Shown here piece after piece: positions 34,180-41,767 of a stretch of DNA of 42,599 nucleotides (positions are counted from its first letter, which is position 1; every line of letters starts with the position of its first letter). This DNA is from Azospirillum humicireducens (GTDB lineage Bacteria > Pseudomonadota > Alphaproteobacteria > Azospirillales > Azospirillaceae), in assembly GCF_001639105.2 (NCBI RefSeq), contig NZ_CP028907.1, positions 197,800 through 240,398 of the forward strand, written 5' to 3'. The translations under genes were made by a program, and so were the position numbers. Below the pieces are notes generated by a model. It did no database searches, had not been told where the DNA came from, and saw only the letters and a program-made list of their open reading frames with translations.

Positions 34180-34398
34180 TCAGTGATCCCAATCCAGTTC
34201 CCGGATGGCTTGCCGCCGCTCCTGCATCGTCAGTTCAATTCTGTAGCGCCGTGGATTGCCGCACATCCAGCAACTGCACACTGCCATATTGTCGGCTACC
34301 TTCTGCGGAACGTCGGCCCAAGGGAGAATACGCCGAACCTTCGCGACCATACGGGCACGCTCATGCCGGCGGCGCGCCCGCGTCATGTCTTTAGACAT
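34180..34398 (-). CDS. Small conserved-looking protein with CxCxxC motif
   Basis: This 72-residue protein has a very basic N terminus (MSKDMTRARRRHERARM). The core AVCSCWMCGNPRR carries three closely spaced Cys residues that could bind metal, and an ERRQAIRELD helix ends the protein. I recall similar small unnamed proteins with CSCWMCGNPR in many bacteria, but no function. GGAGAGG on the minus strand precedes ATG 34398. It is a lone gene facing the scpA terminator, next to the toxin-antitoxin pair, in a less GC-rich stretch, which suggests transfer. Confidence 0.7.
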   Translation of the reverse strand: MSKDMTRARRRHERARMVAKVRRILPWADVPQKVADNMAVCSCWMCGNPRRYRIELTMQERRQAIRELDWDH

Positions 34399-34628
34399 CT
34401 TGCCTCTCCAAGCTCGATGCCCCGGCGCGTCCCGTCCAACATTGAACGGCGCTGCCGGGGCTATCGTGGCTTGGGAGGAGAGGCGATCGAATTCGTCATG
34501 CCGGGATTGTAGCCACGGGTCGGGGCGGCGTCACGCTCTCCTTCCCGAAGTTGAAATGTGTCGGTCGGACTCCGAGGATTTCAAACTGAGAGACCATCCA
34601 GCTGGTCACGAACTGGACAGGATAATGC

Positions 34629-34657
34629 TGCGTCACTATCCTTAGGATGGTGACGCA
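34629..34657. promoter_or_regulatory. Palindrome at the ccdAB start, candidate operator
   Basis: TGCGTCAC (34629-34636) with ATCC, and GGAT with GTGACGCA (34650-34657), form 13-base arms with one mismatch around TTA. It lies just downstream of a GATAAT -10-like hexamer (34621-34626) and 17 bases before the preferred ccdA start, the position expected of a toxin-antitoxin operator. Confidence 0.55.
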
Positions 34658-34674
34658 TGGTCGGGAGCCGTTCG

Positions 34675-34866
34675 ATGTCCAGGATCGATCCAGCCAAGAA
34701 GAATGAACATCCCGTTTCCGATACGCTGGAAAACGCATCCCATGTGTCGTCCATGGATGCCGAAAAAAAGAAGTGGATGGAAGACAATCGGGTGGCCTTC
34801 GCCGCCTATGATGCGTTGGTGGACCGGCTTGGTCTTTTTGGTGAAGAGTACCGGAACTTCGAATGA
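34675..34866 (+). CDS. ccdA: CcdA-like antitoxin, shortened N-terminal domain
   Basis: CcdA binds and neutralises CcdB and normally represses its own promoter through an N-terminal ribbon-helix-helix. The 63-residue product keeps the toxin-binding tail (KKKWMEDNRVAFAAYDALVDRLGLFGEEYRNF), which resembles the CcdA C-terminal helix block. The N-terminal part (MSRIDPAKKNEHPVSDTLEN) lacks a clear ribbon-helix-helix and is shorter than usual. ATG 34675 has GGGAG 7 bases upstream; ATG 34657 is possible but overlaps the palindrome. Its stop overlaps the toxin start (ATGA). Confidence 0.75.
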   Translation: MSRIDPAKKNEHPVSDTLENASHVSSMDAEKKKWMEDNRVAFAAYDALVDRLGLFGEEYRNFE

Positions 34867-35183
34867 GATTTCTCGACGTTTGCCTCAATCCGGCGGCGAA
34901 GGGAAAGAAAAATCACCCCATTCCCTATCTCTTGATCGTTCAGGGTGATTATGTCGGTATCGACAGAACCCGTGTGGTCGTTCCGTTGATCCGTTCATCC
35001 GAAGTTGAAACTCCAATTCCCAAAATCATGCCGTCGATCATGGTCGGTAACGAGCAATTCGTCGTCGTGACGCCGCAGATCGTCGCTTTGCCTGTTGCGC
35101 AAATCGGCGCTGTCGTCGCGTCCGCATCCGGCGCCCATTCCGACATCCTCCGTGCCATCGACGTCCTGACAGGCGACTTTTGA
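34863..35183 (+). CDS. ccdB: CcdB-family toxin
   Basis: CcdB-type toxins act on DNA gyrase or, in some branches, have other targets. The 106-residue product has the family start MRFLDVCLNPAAKGKKNHPIPYLL, the core TRVVVPLI, PKIMPSIMVGNEQFVVVTPQIVALP, and the end SDILRAIDVLTGDF. The final three residues differ from the Trp-Gly-Ile tail that contacts gyrase in plasmid F CcdB, as in most chromosomal members. It overlaps ccdA (ATGA) and the following DUF2161 start (TTGA). The base composition is less GC-rich than flanking genes. Confidence 0.88.
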   Translation: MRFLDVCLNPAAKGKKNHPIPYLLIVQGDYVGIDRTRVVVPLIRSSEVETPIPKIMPSIMVGNEQFVVVTPQIVALPVAQIGAVVASASGAHSDILRAIDVLTGDF

Positions 35184-35872
35184 CCGTCACCGCCGAAACA
35201 GACCTTTATGCCCCGGTCAAAGCCTTCCTCGAAGCCCAGGGCTACGATGTGAAGGCGGAGATCCGCGGCTGCGATCTCGTCGCCACGCGCGGGGACGAGC
35301 CGCCGGTGATCGTCGAGCTGAAGAAGCGCTTCACCCTCGACCTCGTGCTCCAGGGGGTGGACCGGCTGGCGGTCAGCGACAGCGTCTATCTCGCCGTGCC
35401 GCAGCCGGGGCGCAAGGCGACCGGGCCGTCGCCTCTCGACAGCGACGTGAAGAAGCTCTGCCGCCGGCTGGGGCTCGGCCTGCTGATGGTCGACCTCGGA
35501 CTGGCGGAGGGGCAGCGCGTCGCCGTGCTGCTCGATCCGGTTCCCTACACGCCGCGCAAGGACAGGAAGCGCACCCACCGGCTGCTTGGCGAGCATGCCC
35601 GCCGGGTGGGAGATCCCAACCGCGGCGGTTCCACCCGCGTCGCCATCGTCACCGCCTACCGCCAGGACGCGCTGCGCATCGCCCGCCTGCTGGGCGGCGG
35701 ACCGCTGACCGTCGCGGCGCTGCGCAAGGCCGGGGCGCCGAAGGATGTCGGGCCGATGCTGCAGCGCAACGTCTATGGCTGGTTCGAGCGTGTCGGGCGC
35801 GGCACCTACGCTCTGACCCCGGCCGGCGTCCAGGGGCTGGAGGCGTTCGCCCATGCCCTGGCGGAGGCGTGA
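35180..35872 (+). CDS. DUF2161 protein, PD-(D/E)XK nuclease fold
   Basis: This 230-residue member of DUF2161 is predicted to have a PD-(D/E)XK phosphodiesterase-type fold. D32 (GCDLVATRGDEPPVIVELKKRF) and E46-x-K48 form the core catalytic pattern. The second half (AIVTAYRQDALRIARLL, GWFERVGRGTYALTPAG) looks like a winged-helix DNA-binding domain. The start is TTG 35180, overlapping the ccdB stop by 4 bases, so it may be coupled to the toxin operon. No ATG start that keeps the fold is available. The cellular role is not known. Confidence 0.85.
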   Translation: MTVTAETDLYAPVKAFLEAQGYDVKAEIRGCDLVATRGDEPPVIVELKKRFTLDLVLQGVDRLAVSDSVYLAVPQPGRKATGPSPLDSDVKKLCRRLGLGLLMVDLGLAEGQRVAVLLDPVPYTPRKDRKRTHRLLGEHARRVGDPNRGGSTRVAIVTAYRQDALRIARLLGGGPLTVAALRKAGAPKDVGPMLQRNVYGWFERVGRGTYALTPAGVQGLEAFAHALAEA

Positions 35873-35939
35873 CACTCCGCACCGCCAAGCCTATGATCGT
35901 CGCCACCCAATCCACGATCCCATCAGGCTGGAGCCGGCT

Positions 35940-36566
35940 TTGTCGGACTACATCAGCAATCTCGTCGTCTTTTTCGTCGTCGTCGATCCGCCGGGGCTGG
36001 TGCCGCTGTTCATCGCGCTGACCCGCGGCTTCGACGACCGCCACAAGCGGATCATCGCGCTGCGCGGCACCGCCATCGCCTTCGTGGTTCTGGTCTTCTT
36101 CGCCTATTTCGGCAAGGTCGTGCTGCAGACCCTGTCCATCGAAATGCCGGCCTTCCGCATCGCCGGCGGGGCGCTGCTGTTCTGGATCGCCTTCGAGATG
36201 CTGTTCGCCAAACGCTCCGAACGGAAGGAGCGCGACACCGGCGAGGCGATGACCGACGAGGACGCGCACGACATCGCCGTTTTCCCGCTGGCGGTGCCGC
36301 TGATCGCCGGGCCGGGCGCCATCACCTCCATCCTGCTGCTGATGGACCGCACCGGCGGCACGGTGGCGGGACAGATCAGCGTGCTGGGCGCGGCGGCGAC
36401 GGTGATCGGCGGGGTGACGCTGATCCTGCTGGGCGCCGACCGGGTCGGGCGGCTGCTGGGCCGCACGGTGATCCACACGGTCAGCCGGGTGCTGGGCATC
36501 GTGTTGGCGGCGCTGGCCGCGCAGACGATCATTTCCGGCATCACCGCGGTCTATCCGCCCCACTGA
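35940..36566 (+). CDS. MarC-family membrane protein
   Basis: This 208-residue integral membrane protein is of the MarC/UPF0056 family, which has six predicted helices and no established transport function. The start MSDYISNLVVFFVVVDPPGLVPLFIAL is the family signature (DPxGxxP), and helix 4 contains FPLAVPLIAGPGAITSILLL, the second signature. The preferred start is TTG 35940, with GGAG 8 bases upstream, because it begins at the canonical N-terminal residue; upstream starts would add an unlikely basic leader. It lies 67 bases after the DUF2161 gene. Confidence 0.9.
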   Translation: MSDYISNLVVFFVVVDPPGLVPLFIALTRGFDDRHKRIIALRGTAIAFVVLVFFAYFGKVVLQTLSIEMPAFRIAGGALLFWIAFEMLFAKRSERKERDTGEAMTDEDAHDIAVFPLAVPLIAGPGAITSILLLMDRTGGTVAGQISVLGAAATVIGGVTLILLGADRVGRLLGRTVIHTVSRVLGIVLAALAAQTIISGITAVYPPH

Positions 36567-36682
36567 CCGGCCCCAAACACTCCGTATGTCCCTCCAAACC
36601 CTTGTGCTGTCGGGTTTAAGCCTGAAAGGCCAGTCCCCTTTCCGCGGCAGCCGCACACTCTGCATGGCCTCCTGCCACATCG

Positions 36683-36704
36683 GCGCCGGGCAATCGCCCG
36701 GCGC
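36683..36704. terminator. GC-rich hairpin before the cydAB remnant
   Basis: GCGCCGGGC and GCCCGGCGC form a perfect 9-bp stem with an AATC loop, 116 bases after the MarC-family gene. AAGCGTTTCC follows. It could end that transcript or be part of the lost cydA leader. Confidence 0.45.
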
Positions 36705-36743
36705 AAGCGTTTCCTCGCGCCCAAACAATATGAGGCGGCGGCC

Positions 36744-37083
36744 ATGGAGCTCGATCCATTGATCCTGTCGCGGATTCAGTTCGCGTCCACGATCTCTGGT
36801 GCTGCGTTTCCGCGGTCTGCTGTATGGCAGCGACTGGTTCCACCGCGTGCTGGTCGGCGGCATGCCCATCGTCACCGCGGTGCTGGCCATCGCCCTGTGG
36901 CGGGCCATCGACAACAGCCGGGAGGTGGCGCCCTCCGTGCTGTCGATGGCGCTGTTCGCCCTGTCCTACCTCGGCCTCGCCATCAGCCTGTGGCCGCACC
37001 TGATCCCGGCGATCCTGGGCTACACCGCCTATTCCTATTGGGTGTTCCGCGGAAAGGTGACGGGCAGCTTCGGTTACCATTGA
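36744..37083 (+). pseudogene. cydAB: cydA'-'cydB deletion remnant (cytochrome bd oxidase)
   Basis: ATG 36744 opens MELDPLILSRIQFASTIS, which reads as the first ~18 residues of cytochrome bd subunit I (CydA). It then breaks at ~36797. In the next frame, DWFHRVLVGGMPIVTAVLAI ... LGLAISLWPHLIP and AILGYTAYSYWVFRGKV ... GYH are the C-terminal part of subunit II (CydB), ending at the stop 37081-37083. Between WPHLIP and AILGYTAYSYW the family normally has about 30 more residues, so a second deletion is likely. Almost all of cydA and most of cydB are gone, so no functional oxidase can be made here. The alternative is a sequencing-assembly error. The cydA leader sequence up to 36743 may still contain its old promoter. 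Confidence 0.72.
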
Positions 37084-37145
37084 GCGGAGGAGGCGCCCCG
37101 TCCTAAAACGGGCCGGGTTTCGAGAAAAGCGAAAGGGTTGGGGCC

Positions 37146-37805
37146 ATGGATATCGACATCAGCTTCGCCGAGGCCATGCTGCGCCGGGGTGCCGGCCTGC
37201 TGGAGGCGGAAGCGGGTGAGGTGGGGACCGATCCCTTCGCCGTTCTGGCCCGGTTGCTGGCCGCCGCCGCGGCGACCGACGCGCCGCTGGTGGTGCTGAG
37301 CGAAGGCGGCAGCCATCCCGCCCTGTTCGACGAGGCCGCCCGCCGCGCCGGGGAGCCGCTGACCGCGCGCCTCGCCGGCCTCGCCGCCACCCGGCAGGGC
37401 GAGCGCGCCACCATGTACGAGTTCGACGGCAGCGGCCCGCTGACCGGCAACCGCATCGTCGCCGCCCTGCTGCGGCCGGAGGAGCGGCCCGACCTGCTGC
37501 ATGTCTACATCGCCGTTGGCCGGTTGCGCGGGGGAGAGGCGCAGATCACCGTGCCGCCGGCACTTCTGCGGTTCGACGCGGCGGCGCTCGGCCAGACGCT
37601 GGGGCTGCTGGGCGATGCGGTATCGCGCAGCCCGAACGCCGCCACCGCGGCACTGGCCCACGCCGCCGCCGTCCTGCCGATGGAGGGTCATGAGCAGGGC
37701 GGCATGCCGGCGGCGCTGCTGGACCTCTACTGGCATGCGCTGACCCTGGCGTCGGTGCGGGCGGACGGGGGGTTGGCGGTGATGACGCCGGAGGGGAGTG
37801 CGTGA
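37146..37805 (+). CDS. Hypothetical protein
   Basis: This 219-residue protein is not recognised. It is Ala/Leu/Gly-rich with no signal peptide, and is probably a mixed helix/sheet cytoplasmic protein (LVVLSEGGSHPALFDEAARRAG, ITVPPALLRFDAAALGQTLGLLG). A few segments (ATMYEFDGSGPLTGNRIVAALL) look structured but match nothing I know. It sits between the cydAB scar and xdhABC. The 62-base gap upstream has no clear ribosome site, but codon use agrees with neighbours. Confidence 0.6.
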   Translation: MDIDISFAEAMLRRGAGLLEAEAGEVGTDPFAVLARLLAAAAATDAPLVVLSEGGSHPALFDEAARRAGEPLTARLAGLAATRQGERATMYEFDGSGPLTGNRIVAALLRPEERPDLLHVYIAVGRLRGGEAQITVPPALLRFDAAALGQTLGLLGDAVSRSPNAATAALAHAAAVLPMEGHEQGGMPAALLDLYWHALTLASVRADGGLAVMTPEGSA

Positions 37806-37870
37806 GGGTTGGCTTTGAATGCCCCCTCCTTTGCAATTCATTTGAAACTCTTTCCCGCGCTGCCGATCTG

Positions 37871-37898
37871 GTGACAGAGTTAACGTCGGTGAAATACT
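37871..37898 (+). promoter_or_regulatory. Candidate xdhA promoter
   Basis: GTGACA (37871-37876) and AATACT (37893-37898) with a 16-base spacer lie 34 bases before xdhA. The match is moderate. Confidence 0.35.
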
Positions 37899-37932
37899 GC
37901 GTCACATCGTCACCAGTTCATCGGGAGCAGCC

Positions 37933-39405
37933 ATGCGCCAGCGCCTCCGCTTCTATCTCGGCGACGAGCTTCGGGAGATCGAGACGGTCGATCCGACCTT
38001 GACGGTGCTGGATTGGCTACGGCTGTCGGAACGGCGGGTCGGCACCAAGGAAGGCTGTGCGGAGGGCGATTGCGGCGCCTGCACCGTGGTGGTCGGGCGG
38101 CTGGACGGCGACAGGCTGCGTTACGAGGCGGTGAACGCCTGCATCCGCTTCCTCGCCACGCTGGACGGCTGCCGGCTGCTGACGGTGGAGCATCTGAAGG
38201 GACCGGACGGCGCGCTGCACCCGGTGCAGCAGGCGATGGTCGATTGCCACGGCTCGCAATGCGGATTCTGCACGCCGGGCTTCGTCATGTCGCTGCTGGC
38301 GCTCTACCTGAACGAGGAGCGGCCGGACGGGCAGCGGATCGACGACGCGCTGGCCGGCAACCTGTGCCGCTGCACCGGCTATGAGCCCATCGTCCGCGCC
38401 GCGCATGCCATGTACGACATCGGCGACCGGGATGCTGACCGTTTCGCCGACCGTGAGGCGTGGGCGGAGAAGCTGACGGCCCTGCGCGACGGGGAGATTC
38501 TCAGCGTCGGCGCCGGTGGGCGGCGGTTCCTGGCGCCTGCCACCGTGCCGCAACTGGCGCAGCTCCTGCTCGACAATCCGGGCGCCACCATCGTGGCCGG
38601 CGCGACCGATGTCGGGCTGTGGGTGACCAAGTTCCAGCGCGTGCTGGCGACCGTCATCTACACCGGCCGGGTCCGCGACCTGCGGCGGATCGAGGATCGC
38701 GGCGATGCGCTGGCGATCGGGGCCGGCGTGACCTACAGCGATGCGGCGGAGCGGATCGCCGCGCTCTATCCCGATTTCGGCGAGCTGATCCGCCGCATCG
38801 GAGCGGAGCAGGTGCGCAACATGGGCACCATCGGCGGCAACATCGCCAATGGCTCCCCCATCGGCGACAGCCCGCCGGCACTGATCGCCTGCGGCGCCAC
38901 CCTGCGGCTGCGGCGCGGCGACGAGACACGCGAGTTGCCGCTGGAGGATTTCTTCATCGAATACGGCAAGCAGGACCGCCGCGAGGGTGAGTTCGTCGAG
39001 GCGGTGATCCTGCCCAAACCGGCGGCGGGCGTGCGTTTCCGTGCCTACAAGATCGCCAAGCGTTTCGACCAGGACATCTCCGCCGTCTGCGGTGCCTTCC
39101 GCCTGACGCTGGATGGCGAGGGGCGGGTGGCCGACATCCGCATCGCCTTCGGCGGCATGGCCGGCACGCCCAAACGCGCCGCCGGGGCCGAAGCGGTGCT
39201 GCTGGGCCGTCATTGGACGGAGGAAACGGTGGTCCAGGCGATGGATGCGCTGGCCGGCGACTACACGCCGCTGAGCGATTGGCGGGCCAGCGCGGGCTAT
39301 CGCTCCATGGTGGCCGCGAATTTGCTGATGAAGCTGTATGTCGAGACCAGCGACCCGGCGGCGGACACCCGTCTCGTCGGCGACCGGAGGCTTGCCCATG
39401 CCTGA
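37933..39405 (+). CDS. xdhA: Xanthine dehydrogenase small subunit (FeS and FAD)
   Basis: This subunit of the bacterial xanthine dehydrogenase carries electrons from the molybdenum site to NAD via two [2Fe-2S] clusters and FAD. The 490-residue product has the first cluster motif GCAEGDCGACTVV (~46-58), the second cluster region QCGFCTPGF and GNLCRCTGYEP (~115-160), and the FAD domain (~190-360) with ATIVAGATDVGLWVTKFQ and MGTIGGNIANGSPIGDSPPAL. A C-terminal CO-dehydrogenase flavoprotein-type domain completes it. It overlaps xdhB by 8 bases. Confidence 0.96.
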   Translation: MRQRLRFYLGDELREIETVDPTLTVLDWLRLSERRVGTKEGCAEGDCGACTVVVGRLDGDRLRYEAVNACIRFLATLDGCRLLTVEHLKGPDGALHPVQQAMVDCHGSQCGFCTPGFVMSLLALYLNEERPDGQRIDDALAGNLCRCTGYEPIVRAAHAMYDIGDRDADRFADREAWAEKLTALRDGEILSVGAGGRRFLAPATVPQLAQLLLDNPGATIVAGATDVGLWVTKFQRVLATVIYTGRVRDLRRIEDRGDALAIGAGVTYSDAAERIAALYPDFGELIRRIGAEQVRNMGTIGGNIANGSPIGDSPPALIACGATLRLRRGDETRELPLEDFFIEYGKQDRREGEFVEAVILPKPAAGVRFRAYKIAKRFDQDISAVCGAFRLTLDGEGRVADIRIAFGGMAGTPKRAAGAEAVLLGRHWTEETVVQAMDALAGDYTPLSDWRASAGYRSMVAANLLMKLYVETSDPAADTRLVGDRRLAHA

Positions 39406-41767
39406 CGTGACGACCCCAATCGTGCCTGCGGCCCGGATCGAGGGCGCCGTCCACGACTCCCGTCGGCATGAAAGCGCGCATAAGCATGTCAGCGGCGAGG
39501 CGGTCTATGTCGACGATATCGCCGAGCCGGCCGGGCTGCTGCATGTCTATCTGGGGCTGAGCAGCCGGGCGCATGCGCGCATCCGCTCCATCGACCTGTC
39601 GCCGGTCAGGCAGGCTCCGGGCGTGGTGGCGGTCTTCACCGCCGAGGACGTGCCGGGGGTGAACGACATCGGCTGCCTGGGCAAGCATGACGAGCCGCTG
39701 TTCGCCTCGACCCTGGTCGAGCATGTCGGCCAGCCGATCTTCGCCGTCGCCGCCGAAACCCGCGACCAGGCCCGCCGCGCCGCCAAACTGGCGGTGATCG
39801 AGTATGAGGATCTGCCGGCCGTCCTGACCATCGCCGCCGCCCGCGACGGCGAGCGGACGCTGGTGACAGCGCCAATGACGCTCCGGGTCGGCGACGCCGA
39901 TGCGGCGCTGGCCGCGGCGCCTCACCGGGTGGAGGGGCGGCTCGCCATCGGCGGGCAGGAGCATTTCTACCTGGAAAGCCAGATCGCCATGGCGGTGCCG
40001 GGCGAGGATGGCGAGGTGCTGATCCATGTCTCCACCCAGCACCCGACCGAGGTGCAGCACATCGTCGCCCATGTGCTGGACCTGCCCAGCGCCGCGGTGA
40101 CGGTGGAGGTGCGGCGGATGGGCGGCGGCTTCGGCGGGAAGGAGACTCAATCGAACCTGTTCGCCGCCTGCACCGCGCTGGTCGCCAAGCGCACCGGCCG
40201 CGCCGCCAAGCTGCGTCCCGACCGCGACGACGATTTCCAGATCACCGGCAAGCGCCATGATTTCGAGATCGACTATCGCGTCGGCTTCGACGACAGCGGG
40301 CTGATCCAGGGCGTCGACATGCTGTTCGCGGCACGAGCGGGCTATGCCGCCGACCTGTCGGGGCCGGTGACCGACCGTGCGCTGTTCCATGCCGACAACG
40401 GCTATTTCTATCCGGCGGCGCGGCTGGAATCGCTGCCGCTGAAGACCAACACGGTATCCAATACGGCGTTCCGGGGCTTCGGCGGCCCGCAGGGCATGGT
40501 CGCGGCGGAACGGGCGATCGACGAGATCGCCTTCGCGCTGGGCAAGGACCCGCTGGAAATCCGCAAGCGGAACTTCTACGGGACGGATGCCGAGGGAGGG
40601 GAGCGCAACCTGACGCCCTACCACCAGACCGTCACCGACAACATCCTGCCTGAGCTGGTGGCGCAGCTTGAGGAGAGCAGCGGTTACTGGACGCGGCGGG
40701 AGGAGATCCGCGCTTTCAACGCCAACAGCCGCATCCTGCGCAAGGGGCTGGCGCTGACCCCGGTGAAGTTCGGCATCTCCTTCACCGCCAGCCATTACAA
40801 TCAGGCCGGCGCGCTGGTCCATGTCTACACCGACGGCAGCATCCAGCTGAACCATGGCGGCATCGAGATGGGGCAGGGGCTCTACACCAAGGTCGCCCAG
40901 GTGGTGGCCGAGGAGTTCCAGGTCGACATCTCCACCATCCGCCCGACCGCCACCAGCACCGGCAAGGTTCCCAACACCTCGGCCACCGCTGCGTCGTCGG
41001 GCTCCGACCTGAACGGCAAGGCGGCACAGGCGGCGGCGCGGACCATCAGGGAGCGGCTGGTCGCCTTCGCGGCGGAAAAGTGGGGGGTGGCACCCGACGC
41101 GGTGCGGTTCGAGCGCAACCGTGTGCGGGTCGGCGACCATGACATGAGCTTCGCCGAGCTGGTGCGCGCCGCCTATATGGCGCGGGTCCAGCTGTCGGCC
41201 ACCGGATTCTACAAGACGCCGAAGATCCATTGGGACCGCGCGGCTGGGCGCGGCACGCCGTTTTACTATTTCGCCTATGGCGCGGCCTGCGCCGAGGTGA
41301 CGGTGGACACGCTGACCGGCGAATATGTCGTCGACCGGGTTGACATCCTGCACGATTGCGGCCGCTCGCTGAACCCGGCCATCGACAAGGGGCAGATCGA
41401 AGGCGGCTTCGTCCAGGGCATGGGCTGGCTGACCATGGAGGAGCTGTGGTGGGACGGGCAGGGCCGCCTGCGCACCCATGCGCCCAGCACCTACAAGATC
41501 CCGGCCTGCTCCGACCGTCCACGCATCTTCAACGTCGCGCTGCTGGAGAATGCGCCGAACCGCGAGGACAGCATCTTCCGCTCCAAGGCGGTGGGCGAGC
41601 CGCCCTTCATGCTGGGCATGTCGGTGTTCCACGCCCTGTCCGACGCGGTGGCGAGCGTCGCCGGGCACCGGGTCTGTCCGAGACTGGATGCGCCGGCCAC
41701 GCCGGAGCGGGTGCTGAGGTGTATTGCGGCGCTGCGGGAGCGGGTGGCGGTTCCCCGGCAACCATGA
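39398..41767 (+). CDS. xdhB: Xanthine dehydrogenase large subunit (molybdopterin)
   Basis: This is the molybdenum-cofactor subunit that hydroxylates hypoxanthine and xanthine to uric acid. The 789-residue product is the expected length. It has the N-terminal a/b hammerhead domain (HVSGEAVYVDDIAEPAGLLH), then GGGFGGKE and FRGFGGPQGM (cofactor contacts), the Gly-rich GGIEMGQGLYTKVAQVVAEE, the SGSDLNGKAA motif, and the active-site Glu in VGEPPFMLG near the end. ATG 39398 overlaps xdhA. Its stop overlaps the xdhC start (ATGA). Confidence 0.96.
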   Translation: MPDVTTPIVPAARIEGAVHDSRRHESAHKHVSGEAVYVDDIAEPAGLLHVYLGLSSRAHARIRSIDLSPVRQAPGVVAVFTAEDVPGVNDIGCLGKHDEPLFASTLVEHVGQPIFAVAAETRDQARRAAKLAVIEYEDLPAVLTIAAARDGERTLVTAPMTLRVGDADAALAAAPHRVEGRLAIGGQEHFYLESQIAMAVPGEDGEVLIHVSTQHPTEVQHIVAHVLDLPSAAVTVEVRRMGGGFGGKETQSNLFAACTALVAKRTGRAAKLRPDRDDDFQITGKRHDFEIDYRVGFDDSGLIQGVDMLFAARAGYAADLSGPVTDRALFHADNGYFYPAARLESLPLKTNTVSNTAFRGFGGPQGMVAAERAIDEIAFALGKDPLEIRKRNFYGTDAEGGERNLTPYHQTVTDNILPELVAQLEESSGYWTRREEIRAFNANSRILRKGLALTPVKFGISFTASHYNQAGALVHVYTDGSIQLNHGGIEMGQGLYTKVAQVVAEEFQVDISTIRPTATSTGKVPNTSATAASSGSDLNGKAAQAAARTIRERLVAFAAEKWGVAPDAVRFERNRVRVGDHDMSFAELVRAAYMARVQLSATGFYKTPKIHWDRAAGRGTPFYYFAYGAACAEVTVDTLTGEYVVDRVDILHDCGRSLNPAIDKGQIEGGFVQGMGWLTMEELWWDGQGRLRTHAPSTYKIPACSDRPRIFNVALLENAPNREDSIFRSKAVGEPPFMLGMSVFHALSDAVASVAGHRVCPRLDAPATPERVLRCIAALRERVAVPRQP

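Noticed and set aside
34496..34888. Minus-strand open frame across the ccdA region
   Set aside because: It crosses the ccdA coding region and the palindrome, and the translation matches no family.
36551..36914. Minus-strand open frames over the cydAB remnant
   Set aside because: They are antisense to the recognisable CydA and CydB pieces and show no domain.
37830..37848. TTTGCAAT and TTTGAAAC upstream of xdhA, similar to the PccR motif
   Set aside because: The spacing is 3 rather than 4, the halves are weak, and there is no propionate link to xanthine dehydrogenase; treated as chance.
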